Shown here piece after piece: positions 1 to 6,075 of a stretch of 6,165 nt of DNA (position 1 is the stretch's first letter; each line of letters starts with the position of its first letter). The notes under the pieces are model-generated. The model ran no database searches and was not told where the DNA came from. It was given only the letters and a program-made list of their open reading frames with translations. Made by a program: the position numbers and the translations under genes. Origin of the DNA: Roseiarcus sp049513815 (GTDB lineage Bacteria > Pseudomonadota > Alphaproteobacteria > Rhizobiales > Beijerinckiaceae); the NCBI GenBank assembly GCA_049513815.1, contig JBEKVR010000213.1, positions 1 through 6,165 on the forward strand. The letters are read 5' to 3'.

Positions 1-24
1 CTCATCGGTCATTCGCGTCAGCAT
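1..24 (-). CDS. IS transposase, first 8 codons (left copy, runs off window)
   Basis: The minus-strand ATG at 24-22 is followed by an open frame reading MLTRMTDE up to the window edge. A strong GGAGG (complement of 31-35) lies six bases upstream. N-termini containing MTDEQW-type sequence are common in IS5-family transposases with a DUF4096-like N-terminal domain, which is the basis for the guess. Eight residues are too few for firm assignment. The identical start occurs at the right end of the window on the other strand. Confidence 0.5.
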
Positions 25-122
25 GGTCGGCCTCCAGATACCGACCACCCATGAGTCACAGATTCTCTGATTTGGGAATCCCATCACGCTATGCTCGACG
101 GAATCCGTCCACACGGCCTAGC
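1..122 (-). mobile_element. Insertion-sequence end, left copy (IS5-like)
   Basis: This is a perfect inverted copy of the right end of the window. Read on the minus strand it carries the IS end (GGCCGTGTGGACGG, ending near base 118), a 5' non-coding region with a GATTC/GAATC imperfect palindrome at about 62-81, a GGAGG Shine-Dalgarno (complement of 31-35), and an ATG at 24. The element continues past base 1. The IS/cargo border is followed by TA (119-120). That TA, and the two further matching bases GC, occur at both borders, so I cannot tell whether the target duplication is TA, CTAG or another short sequence. IS5-family assignment (IS427-like subgroup with a TA-type target) is inferred from the junction and the start of the transposase; it is not proven. 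Confidence 0.8.
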
Positions 123-143
123 TGTTTAGCAGCGTCACAAGTT

Positions 144-160
144 GGCTCCGACGCAATTTC
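144..160. repeat. Possible terminal inverted repeat of an ISL3-type element (right end)
   Basis: GGCTCCGACGCAATTTC lies about 18 bases beyond the stop codon of the ISL3-like transposase remnant, where the terminal repeat of such an element is expected. ISL3-family ends often begin GGCTCT or GGTTCT followed by a CGCAA-like stretch, and this fits loosely. The partner end is not in the window, so the call rests on position and general resemblance. Confidence 0.35.
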
Positions 161-178
161 GATGGTGGTTTGCGGACT

Positions 179-268
179 TCATGCGGCGCCGAGCAATCTG
201 GCTTAAAGAAGGTCAAATTTCACGCGCCCTTACATCTGGTGTTTGACGAGTTTGAGTTTGGCGATCTG
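179..268 (-). pseudogene. ISL3-family transposase, degraded C-terminal remnant
   Basis: Read on the minus strand from 268 to the TGA at 179-181, the frame gives QIAKLKLVKHQM, a stop, GRVKFDLL, a stop, then ARLLGAA and the terminal stop. This closely follows the C-terminus of ISL3-family DDE transposases, which typically end with a TEGQ-(I/V)-x-KLK-x-xKRQMYGR-xx-xDLL-xARL motif. The two internal stops fall exactly where Tyr (of MYGR) and Lys (between DLL and AR) are expected, so each is explained by a point change (UAC/UAU to UAA; AAG/AAA to UAA). Upstream, in other frames, weak echoes of the family remain (FAG...AARVV and a W-S-x pattern to about 340), implying further frameshifts. The catalytic DDE region is absent. 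The element is dead and the IS end has inserted just beyond its terminus. Confidence 0.68.
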
Positions 269-433
269 AGCACAAGCCGCCAGGTTGCAGCAGCGTCGAC
301 CACCCGCGCGGCTTCCGGTATCCATCCGGCGAAGCTGCCAATTGAGCCTCTAAGAATCATAACGCTATTTCAATCACATAGGTGTTCGCAGTTTCGTCCT
401 GAGTGGCAGCCAACTGTTCAGAGGGGCGCTGTT
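269..433. other. Degenerate intergenic stretch, no gene recognised
   Basis: No frame on either strand gives a recognisable protein here. The minus strand between about 270 and 340 may hold frameshifted remains of the same ISL3 transposase. A plus-strand open frame at 170-442 is best explained as an antisense shadow of the transposase remnant. I saw no promoter, RNA gene or terminator that I could support. Confidence 0.5.
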
Positions 434-685
434 TTAACTTAGCTTTTTGCCCCTGATTGTCCCACTTTCCTGCGTGTCCTCGGACGATGGGACAATTCTG
501 TTCCCGACCTGTACGCCCGCGAGCTTCGTCATCCTATTGGCAGCGAGAAGGTCACGGTCCTGTCTCTTCGTATGTTGCGACGTCTCCGTAGACGACTCGT
601 GGCCGACTATCGCCATTAACTCGCGATCACTCAGGGCGGATGTGACTCGCCCAAACATTGACCCCACCCGAATGAAACCTATCAA
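434..685 (-). pseudogene. Tyrosine recombinase (phage-type integrase), C-terminal remnant
   Basis: The minus-strand open frame (83 codons, TAA at 434-436) resembles the end of a tyrosine-recombinase catalytic domain from about residue 18 on: LSDRELMAIVGHES, then TETSQHTKR and DRDLLAANRMTKLA. Known integrases of this type read roughly (G/A)-x-SDRELMAI-x-GH...YT-x-x-x-DR-x-LA-x-x-AM-x-KL. The GH at residues 28-29 matches the conserved box II Gly-His. The catalytic tyrosine that normally precedes the T-K/R is replaced by His38 (CAT, complement of 572-574), one transition from TAT. The RHR part of the active site and the arm-binding domain are missing, and the first ~17 residues have no clear homology. 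The fragment is therefore inactive by truncation and probably by loss of the nucleophile. No att site is visible. Confidence 0.62.
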
Positions 686-719
686 CGGCTTGCGGCGCCG
701 AACGGCGTCCGGAGCCCAC
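641..719. other. Junction zone between integrase remnant and monooxygenase fragment
   Basis: Similarity to the integrase fades at about 635 (minus strand), and similarity to the monooxygenase begins at about 720 (plus strand). The bases between them match neither in any frame that I can recognise. The change of both strand and family marks an old recombination junction. No IS end or target duplication is visible at it. Confidence 0.4.
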
Positions 720-917
720 GCCGATCCGCAGCTTCGCCGTCGCGGCGTCTATGCGAGGGAATATCGGTCGGAAACGTTGCGCGAGACGTTGTTTGGCGCG
801 GGCCCTTATCTGCCATCCAGCCATGCGGCCGCGCAGTATCGTGACATCGAGGCCTATAAGAGAAGCGAGGCGCACGCCGCCGAAGGCGTTCCCGTCAAAG
901 AGACTGTGCGCGCCTGA
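720..917 (+). pseudogene. DmoA/NtaA-family FMN monooxygenase, C-terminal fragment (third copy)
   Basis: The plus-strand frame ending in TGA at 915-917 reads DPQLRRRGVYAREY, then LRETLFGAGPYLP, then AQYRDIEAYKR. This matches the last ~65 residues of the two intact monooxygenases in the window (VPELQKRSAYRTEY, TLREKLFGAGPRLP, SRYRDLEAAARR in the 2365-3765 gene). The remaining ~400 residues, including the whole flavin-binding barrel, are absent. The frame stays open further upstream to about 447, but that part overlaps the antisense integrase remnant and has no family similarity. The fragment lies on the strand opposite the operon and converges on the 945-2309 gene. It is closer to the 2365-3765 product at its tail (GAGP, YRD) than to its direct neighbour, and differs from both enough to be a separate paralogue. 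It is not expected to be functional. Confidence 0.8.
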
Positions 918-918
918 C

Positions 919-940
919 GCGGCGTTCGGCGCACCGCCGC
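919..940. terminator. GC-rich hairpin between convergent gene ends
   Basis: GCGGCG (919-924) pairs perfectly with CGCCGC (935-940) around a 10-base loop. It sits in the 27-base gap between the ends of the plus-strand fragment and the minus-strand monooxygenase gene, where a bidirectional terminator would lie. No T-tract follows on either strand, so intrinsic termination is uncertain, and in GC-rich DNA such a stem can arise by chance. Confidence 0.25.
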
Positions 941-944
941 CGAT

Positions 945-2309
945 TCAAGCCCAGCGACAGCTCGCGCCGACGTGCGGGGCTCGCAGACGCGGCGCGCCGC
1001 CGAACAGCTTCTCGCGCAAGGTTCCCTCGCGATAGGCCGCCTTGTAGCGGCCGCGGCGCTGAAGTTCGGGAACCAGGAGATCCGCGACATCGGCGAAGGT
1101 TTCGGGCCTCACTGCGAAGGCGAGATTGAAGCCGTCGACGTCGGTTTCGTCGATCCAATCCTCCAGCTGATCGGCGACCGTCGCCGGCGAGCCGACGAAC
1201 ACAGGCCCGATGCCGCCGATGGCGACATGCTCGGCGGCCTGCCGCACCGTCCAGGTTCGGCTGGGATCGGCGCGGGTGATGTTTTCGAGCGCGGTGCGGC
1301 CCGCCTCACTGTCGACGTGCTGGACGATCTGGTCGGGATCGAGCCGAGAGAAATCGACTCCGGTCCAGCCCGATAGCAGCGTCAGCGCGCCCTCGAGATC
1401 GGCGTAGCGCCGGTAGTCGGCAAGCTTGGCCTGCGCCTCGGCGTCGTTGGCGCCGACGATGGCGGTGGCGAGCGCGAACATCAGAATGCCCTGAGGATCG
1501 CGTCCGAGCTTGGCCGCGTTGGCCCGGATCGCCGCCACGCGCGGCGCGATCAAGGTTTTCGACGGACCGGACAGGAACACGCATTCGGCGTGGCGGGCGG
1601 CGAAAAGGCGGCCGGCCGGAGACGTCCCCGCCTGGTAGAGCACCGGCGTGCGCTGCGGCGAGGGTTCGCTGAGATGCAGCGCGTCGAGACGGAAATGCGC
1701 GCCGTCGTGGACCGCCTTGCGCACCCGGTCGGGATCGGCGAACACGCCGCCCGCAGCGTCGACCTTGACCGCGTCGTCGGCCCAGCTGCCTTCCCACAGC
1801 TTGTAGACGACCTCCATGTAATCCTCGGCGATCGCGTAGCGATCGTCGTGGGCGGCCTGCTTGTCGCGTCCCGCGCCGCGCGCCGCGCTGTCGAGGTAGC
1901 CGGTGACGATGTTCCAGCCGACGCGGCCGTCGGTCAGATGGTCGAGCGTCGACACGCGTCGGGCAAAATTGTAGGGCGGCTCGAACGAGAGATTCACGGT
2001 GACGCCGAAGCCGAGATGGCGCGTCGCCGCCGCCATGGCGGGCACGAGCAGCAGCGGATCGTTGACCGGAATCTGCGCCGCATGGGTCAAGGCCGCCCGC
2101 GCGTCGCCGCCGAAGACGTCGTAGACGCCGAGCACGTCGGCGAGGAACAAGCCGTCGAACAGCCCCCTTTCGAGGATCTGCGCCAGTTCGATCCAATAGG
2201 GAAGACGCTTGTATTGGCGCGAGCGGTCGCGCGGATGTCGCCACAGACCCGGCGACTGATGCGCGACACAGTTCATCTCGAAGGCGTTCAGCCGGATTTC
2301 TTTCGCCAT
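945..2309 (-). CDS. DmoA/NtaA-family FMN-dependent monooxygenase (copy A)
   Basis: A predicted 454-residue cytoplasmic luciferase-like (group C) flavin monooxygenase of the NtaA/SnaA/DszA/DmoA family; these use FMNH2 from a separate reductase and O2 to oxidise small organosulfur or amine compounds. Start ATG 2309 is chosen because homology with copy B begins at the N-terminus (LNAFEMNCVAHQSPGLWRHP, residues 7-26); the frame is open upstream but unlike the family. Visible family blocks are ILERGLFDGLFLADVLG (45-61), STLDHLTDGRVGWNIVTGYL (120-139), HDDRY...AEDYMEVVYKLWEGSW (154-176), EPSPQRTPVLYQAG (215-228) and the C-terminal TLREKLFG (430-437). By eye it is roughly 60% identical to copy B. 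Length is typical, with no stops or frameshifts. The last ~15 residues (RAPHVGASCRWA) differ from the usual THP-x-x-RYRD tail. It is the last gene of the operon, 55 bases after copy B. Substrate unknown; a DMS- or sulfone-type substrate is inference from the SfnB-like neighbours. Confidence 0.9.
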   Translation of the reverse strand: MAKEIRLNAFEMNCVAHQSPGLWRHPRDRSRQYKRLPYWIELAQILERGLFDGLFLADVLGVYDVFGGDARAALTHAAQIPVNDPLLLVPAMAAATRHLGFGVTVNLSFEPPYNFARRVSTLDHLTDGRVGWNIVTGYLDSAARGAGRDKQAAHDDRYAIAEDYMEVVYKLWEGSWADDAVKVDAAGGVFADPDRVRKAVHDGAHFRLDALHLSEPSPQRTPVLYQAGTSPAGRLFAARHAECVFLSGPSKTLIAPRVAAIRANAAKLGRDPQGILMFALATAIVGANDAEAQAKLADYRRYADLEGALTLLSGWTGVDFSRLDPDQIVQHVDSEAGRTALENITRADPSRTWTVRQAAEHVAIGGIGPVFVGSPATVADQLEDWIDETDVDGFNLAFAVRPETFADVADLLVPELQRRGRYKAAYREGTLREKLFGGAPRLRAPHVGASCRWA

Positions 2310-2339
2310 CGCCTCTCGTTGCGAGGCGGTTCCTCCGCC
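2310..2339 (-). promoter_or_regulatory. Two competing hairpins over the copy A ribosome binding site
   Basis: On the minus-strand transcript, CGCCUC (2328-2323) pairs with GAGGCG (2315-2310) around a 7-base loop, and the second arm abuts the AUG at 2309. The stronger Shine-Dalgarno, GGAGGA (2336-2331), lies 21 bases before the AUG, too far in linear sequence, but folding the hairpin would bring it next to the start. A weak alternative SD (GAGAGG, 2317-2312) is only two bases from the AUG and inside the stem. A second hairpin, GGCGG (2339-2335) with CCGCC (2329-2325) and a 5-base loop, would put the GGAGGA partly in its stem and compete for the same CCGCC bases. The pairing is visible; a role in translation is inference. 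Confidence 0.35.
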
Positions 2340-2364
2340 TTCCCTGATTCCAACTGCGCCGCGG

Positions 2365-3765
2365 TCATTCCGCGGCGACGCGACCCCGGCGCGCCGCCGC
2401 CTCGAGGTCGCGATAGCGCGAACCTGGATGCGTCTCCGGCAAGCGCGGTCCAGCGCCGAACAGCTTTTCGCGCAACGTGCCGGCCGCATATTCGGTGCGG
2501 TAGGCGCTGCGCTTCTGCAACTCCGGCACGAGATGCTCGACGATGTCGGCGAAAGTCTCGTGGGTCACAGCGTAGGCGAGATTGAAGCCGTCGACGTCGG
2601 TCTCCTCGACCCATTCCTGCAGCACGTCGGCGACCGTCGCCGGGCCGCCGACGATCAGCGGCCCAAGCCCGCCGATGCCGATCCATTCGGCGAGCTCCCG
2701 CACCGTCCAGACCTTGCTCGGGTCCGAGCTGGAGAAGGCGTCGACCGAGGACTGCACGGCGTTGGTCTTGATGTGGCGCAGCGGCTCGTCGAGCCCATAG
2801 GCGCCGAAATCGATCCCCATCCAGCCCGAGCCGAGCGCCAGCGCGCCATCGAGATCGATGTACTGCTTGTAGTCCTCGTACTTCGCCTTCGCCTTGGCGT
2901 CGGTCTCGTCGACGATGACGGTCTGCAAATTGAAGATCAGCACGCTGCGCGGATCGCGCCCGGCGGCCGCGACGCTCTGCCGGATTGCCGCGACCGTCTT
3001 CTTCAGCACGGTCTTCGATGGCGTCGCAACGAACACGCATTCGGCGTGCTCGCCGGCGAAGCGCTGGCCTCGGCTCGACGCGCCGGCTTGGTAGAGAACC
3101 GGCGTCCGTTGCGGCGAAGGCTCGCTCAAGTGCACGCCGGGGACTTTGTAATACTTCCCCTCGTGGGCGATCGGCCGCACCTTGGAAGGATCGGTGAAGA
3201 TCCTGCGCTCCCGGTCGCGCAGCACCGCCCCGTCGGCCCAACTGCCTTCCCAGAGCTTGTAGACGACTTCCATATATTCGTCGGCGACCTCGTAGCGGTC
3301 GTCGTGCTGGGTCTGGTTGCTCAGGCCGATGTTGCGCGCGCCGCTCTCGAGATAGGAGGTGACGATGTTCCATCCGGCGCGCCCCTTGGTGAGATGGTCG
3401 AGCGTCGAGATGCGGCGAGCGAAGGTGTAGGGATGCTCGAACGAGATCGACGCCGTGACGCCGAACCCGAGATGTTGGGTGACCAGCGCCATCGCCGGCA
3501 CGAGCTGCAACGGATCGTTGACCGGGATCTGGGTGGAGACGCGCAGCGCCGTGTCCAGATCGCCGCGAAACACGTCGTAAACGCCGAGCACGTCGGCGAT
3601 GAAGACGCCGTCGAACTTGCCGCGCTCGAGCAGCTTGGCGAGGTCGGTCCAGTATTCGAGATCCTTGTATTGCCAGGAGCGGTCGCGCGGATGCGCCCAC
3701 AGGCCGGGCGACTGATGCCCGACGCAATTCATATCGAAGGCGTTGAAATGGATTTGCCGGGTCAT
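2365..3765 (-). CDS. DmoA/NtaA-family FMN-dependent monooxygenase (copy B)
   Basis: A predicted 466-residue cytoplasmic FMNH2-dependent luciferase-like monooxygenase, paralogue of copy A. The N-terminus FNAFDMNCVGHQSPGLW (7-23) is very like dimethyl-sulfide monooxygenase DmoA-type proteins as I recall them. Further blocks are LLERGKFDGVFIADVLG (45-61), STLDHLTKGRAGWNIVTSYL (120-139), HDDRY...ADEYMEVVYKLWEGSW (154-176), EPSPQRTPVLYQAGASSRG, and the tail TLREKLFGAGPRLPETHP then YRDLEAAARR. Start ATG 3765 is chosen from homology with copy A. It lies five bases after the normal stop (3771-3773) of the upstream SfnB-like gene, so translational coupling is expected; a GGAG 13 bases upstream is poorly placed. 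Because of the upstream frameshift, this frame is also open without a stop back to about 5028, so a long SfnB-monooxygenase fusion could be translated. The gene itself is intact. A reductase partner is not in the window. Confidence 0.92.
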   Translation of the reverse strand: MTRQIHFNAFDMNCVGHQSPGLWAHPRDRSWQYKDLEYWTDLAKLLERGKFDGVFIADVLGVYDVFRGDLDTALRVSTQIPVNDPLQLVPAMALVTQHLGFGVTASISFEHPYTFARRISTLDHLTKGRAGWNIVTSYLESGARNIGLSNQTQHDDRYEVADEYMEVVYKLWEGSWADGAVLRDRERRIFTDPSKVRPIAHEGKYYKVPGVHLSEPSPQRTPVLYQAGASSRGQRFAGEHAECVFVATPSKTVLKKTVAAIRQSVAAAGRDPRSVLIFNLQTVIVDETDAKAKAKYEDYKQYIDLDGALALGSGWMGIDFGAYGLDEPLRHIKTNAVQSSVDAFSSSDPSKVWTVRELAEWIGIGGLGPLIVGGPATVADVLQEWVEETDVDGFNLAYAVTHETFADIVEHLVPELQKRSAYRTEYAAGTLREKLFGAGPRLPETHPGSRYRDLEAAARRGRVAAE

Positions 3766-3770
3766 CGGGT

Positions 3771-5028
3771 TCAGATCGCTCCGTGCCGCGGCGGATTGAC
3801 GCCGTTGAGCCAATAGTCGCCGACGGCCCGATATTTCCACCGCACAGGATCGTGAACCGAGTGGGTTCGCGCGTTGCGCCAATGGCGATCGAGACCGAAT
3901 TCCTGCAGCGTCGCGCGCGAACCCGCGAGTTCGATCAGCTTGCTGGAGACGTGCAGCGAGGCCTCGGCCGCAGCCGCCTTGGCCTCGGCGACCGCCACTG
4001 AAGCCGCGGCGACCGTCTCCGCCGACGGCTCGGCAGCGGCGGCGTCGACGAACTTGCCGGCGCGCTCCAATAGAGCGTCGGACGCCGATACGCGGATCTT
4101 CATCTCGCCGATCTGGGCGATCGTATAGGGGTCGTCCGCAGCGCGTTCGACGCCGGCGTCCTTCCACGGGCGTGAGCGGCGTGCGCACGAACGCGATTGC
4201 GTCGGCGAGCGCCCCGCGGGCGATGCCTGCTTCGATCGCCGCGTGCATGATCTGCGCGAAGGGGCCCATCGACGTGGGCCGTTCGAACAGCGCGGCGAAG
4301 GAAATTAGCGAAATCGGATGAACCTCGACATCGTCGAGGATCGTCGTGCCCGAACCGGTGACGCGCTGGCCGAACCCAGACCAATCGTCGACGACGGCGA
4401 TCCCGGCGGCGTCGCGCGGCACGAAGGCGATCGTCGAGACGTCGTCCTCGTCGTTGGCCACCACCGCCACCCAATGGGCGAACAGAACGCCGGTCGAATA
4501 GAACTTCTTGCCGTTCAGGCGATGGACCGCCCCGTCGCGCGTGAGGCGCGTGGCGTGATCGTGCGCCGTCCTGCCGCCGCTTTCCGACAGGGCGTTGCCG
4601 ATGCGCTCGCCAGCGAGAATGCGGCCATAGAAGAACCGCTTCTGCTCTATCGTCCCTTGCAGGCGCAGCGCCTCCAGCATGAAGAAATGGTTCTGCGGAA
4701 TCTGGCCGATCGAGCCGTCGGCGCTGGCGAGCAGCGCGATCACCTCGGCCACCGTTCCCGCGCGCACGCCGGCGCCGCCGAATTCCTCGGGAACGGTGAT
4801 CGCCAGCAGGCCGGCGTCGGAGATCAGGTCCAGTTCCCGATAGGGCAGCACACGCTCGCGATCGCGCAACACCGCATCGCCGGCGATCTCCGCTGCAGCT
4901 TCGCGAGCGGCGGCGATCGCCTCGGCGTCGTCGCGGATGACATGGGCGGCGGGCGACCGCGGCGGCGGCGCGCGGAACTCGGGTTCCGGTTCGAGATCAC
5001 GATCACGTTTGGCCGCTGTAGCTGACAT
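3771..5028 (-). pseudogene. SfnB-like acyl-CoA-dehydrogenase-fold protein (copy 2), frameshifted
   Basis: SfnB-type proteins have the acyl-CoA dehydrogenase fold and occur in sulfur-starvation operons; some relatives (DszC-like) are FMNH2-dependent monooxygenases rather than dehydrogenases. The first part from ATG 5028 has family blocks LITVPEEFGG-like (LLAITVPEEFGGAGV), ADGSIGQIPQNH, GNALSESGG, LNGKKFYSTGVLFAHW, VVDDWSGFGQRVTGSGT and EAGIARGALADAIAFVRT. After FVRT the frame is lost; the C-terminal third continues in a frame shifted by one, ending GLDRHWRNARTHSVHDPVRW and NPPRHGAI, with stop at 3771-3773. Deleting one C on the coding strand at 4178-4179 restores FVRTRSRPW and gives 418 residues, a normal length. 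Copy 1 has the same FVLRYSRPW motif without the extra base. The gap from copy 1 is 39 bases. A sequencing error cannot be excluded. Confidence 0.85.
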
Positions 5029-5067
5029 TTTCAAACATCCAAATCGAGAGAGACGCGTTGCGCGTCG

Positions 5068-6075
5068 TCAGCTCCAGGCGTGACGCGGCGGCGCGACGCC
5101 GTTGAGCGCGTAATTGCCGACATGGAAGTATTTCCACCGCGCCGCTTCGTGCAGCGTGTGGGTGCGCGCGTTGCGCCAGTGCCGGTCGAGGTCGAACTCG
5201 GCCAGCGTCGATCGCGTGCCCGCCAGCTCGTGCAGCTTGTTGGTCGCCAGGATGGCGATCTCGGTCGTCAGGACCTTCGCTTCGGCGACCGCGACCGCCG
5301 CCGCCGCGACGTTGTCGTCGGTGGGGTGATCGATGATCCCGTCGATCGCCAGCCCGGCCTTTTCCAGCGGGGCTTCCGCGGCGTGCAGCTTGATCTCGAG
5401 GTCGCCGATCTGGGCGATCGTGAACACGTCCTCGGCGGCGCGTTGCTGCCCGCTGTCGATCCACGGGCGCGAGTAGCGTAGGACGAAGGCGATCGTATCC
5501 TCGATCGCGCCGCGCGCGATGCCGGCGTCGACCGCCGCCTGGATGATCTGCGACACGGAGCCGTTCGACGAAGGCTGCTCGCCGCCGAGATAGGCGGGAA
5601 TGACGGCGCTCGCGCTGACGCGGACGTGGTCGACGCGGACGTTGCCGCTGGCGGTGGTGCGCTGGCCGAAGCTCGACCAATTGTCGACAATCGTCAGCCC
5701 TCTCGCGCCGCGTTCAGCGATGGCGAGATAGACCTTGCCGTCCGGGCCAATCGCGCCGATGTGGATGAAATGGGCGAACAGCGCGCCGGTCGCGTAGAAC
5801 TTCTCGCCGTTGACGACATAGTCCTCGCCCTCCGGCGTTAGCGTCGTCTCGAACGCGCCGACGTGTTTGCTCTTCGCCTCCGAGAAAGCATTGCCGAGGC
5901 GAAAGCCCCGCAGCGCGCGGCCGAACCACAGTTTCTTTTGCGCTTCCGAGCCAGCGAAGCGAATCGCGTCGAGCGCGGCGAGATGGTTTTGCGGAATCTG
6001 GCCGATCGACGAATCGGCGGCGGAAATGATCTTGATCACTTCTGCTAGGCCGTGTGGACGGATTCCGTCGAGCAT
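5068..6075 (-). pseudogene. SfnB-like acyl-CoA-dehydrogenase-fold protein (copy 1), 5' end removed by IS
   Basis: The same family as copy 2. Visible blocks are DSSIGQIPQNHLAALDAIR, GNAFSEAKSKH, VNGEKFYATGALFAHF, VDNWSSFGQRTTASGN, DAGIARGAIEDTIAFV, RYSRPWIDSG and, at the C-terminus, DLDRHWRNARTHTLHEAARW with NGVAPPRHAWS; stop at 5068-5070. Native sequence starts at about AEVIKII (6045 downward). By comparison with copy 2 about 90-95 N-terminal residues, including the N-terminal helical domain and the VPEEFGG region, are missing. The IS end fused here supplies an in-frame ATG at 6075 and the residues MLDGIRPHGL, so a 335-residue open frame remains. I see no Shine-Dalgarno specific to that ATG. 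The product would lack part of the flavin/substrate pocket, so I treat it as a truncated pseudogene. It was the first gene of the operon that is still visible. Confidence 0.85.

Noticed and set aside
170..442. A 90-residue plus-strand open frame.
   Set aside because: It is antisense to the ISL3-like transposase remnant, has no family similarity of its own, and no ribosome binding site.
2310..2489. A 60-residue N-terminal extension of copy A from an upstream ATG at 2489.
   Set aside because: The extension overlaps the 3' end of copy B in another frame, is arginine-rich, and the family N-terminus starts at ATG 2309.
2428..3816. Long plus-strand open frames antisense to the monooxygenases (also 1590-2585 and 4318-5025).
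   Set aside because: These are the usual GC-rich antisense shadows: low-complexity Arg/Gly/Ala/Val composition, and they lie opposite genes with clear family motifs.
4178..4179. Programmed ribosomal frameshift site within copy 2 of the SfnB-like gene.
   Set aside because: There is no slippery heptamer, stop codon or stimulatory structure that I can see, and the intact paralogue in the same operon has no such arrangement.
2365..5034. A single 889-codon open frame suggesting a natural acyl-CoA dehydrogenase/monooxygenase fusion protein.
   Set aside because: The middle ~135 residues are arginine-rich shadow translation, and the true SfnB-like C-terminus is present in the neighbouring frame ending at 3771. 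The fusion is produced by one inserted base. The first codon of that open frame is TTG at 5034; ATG 5028 is a better start.
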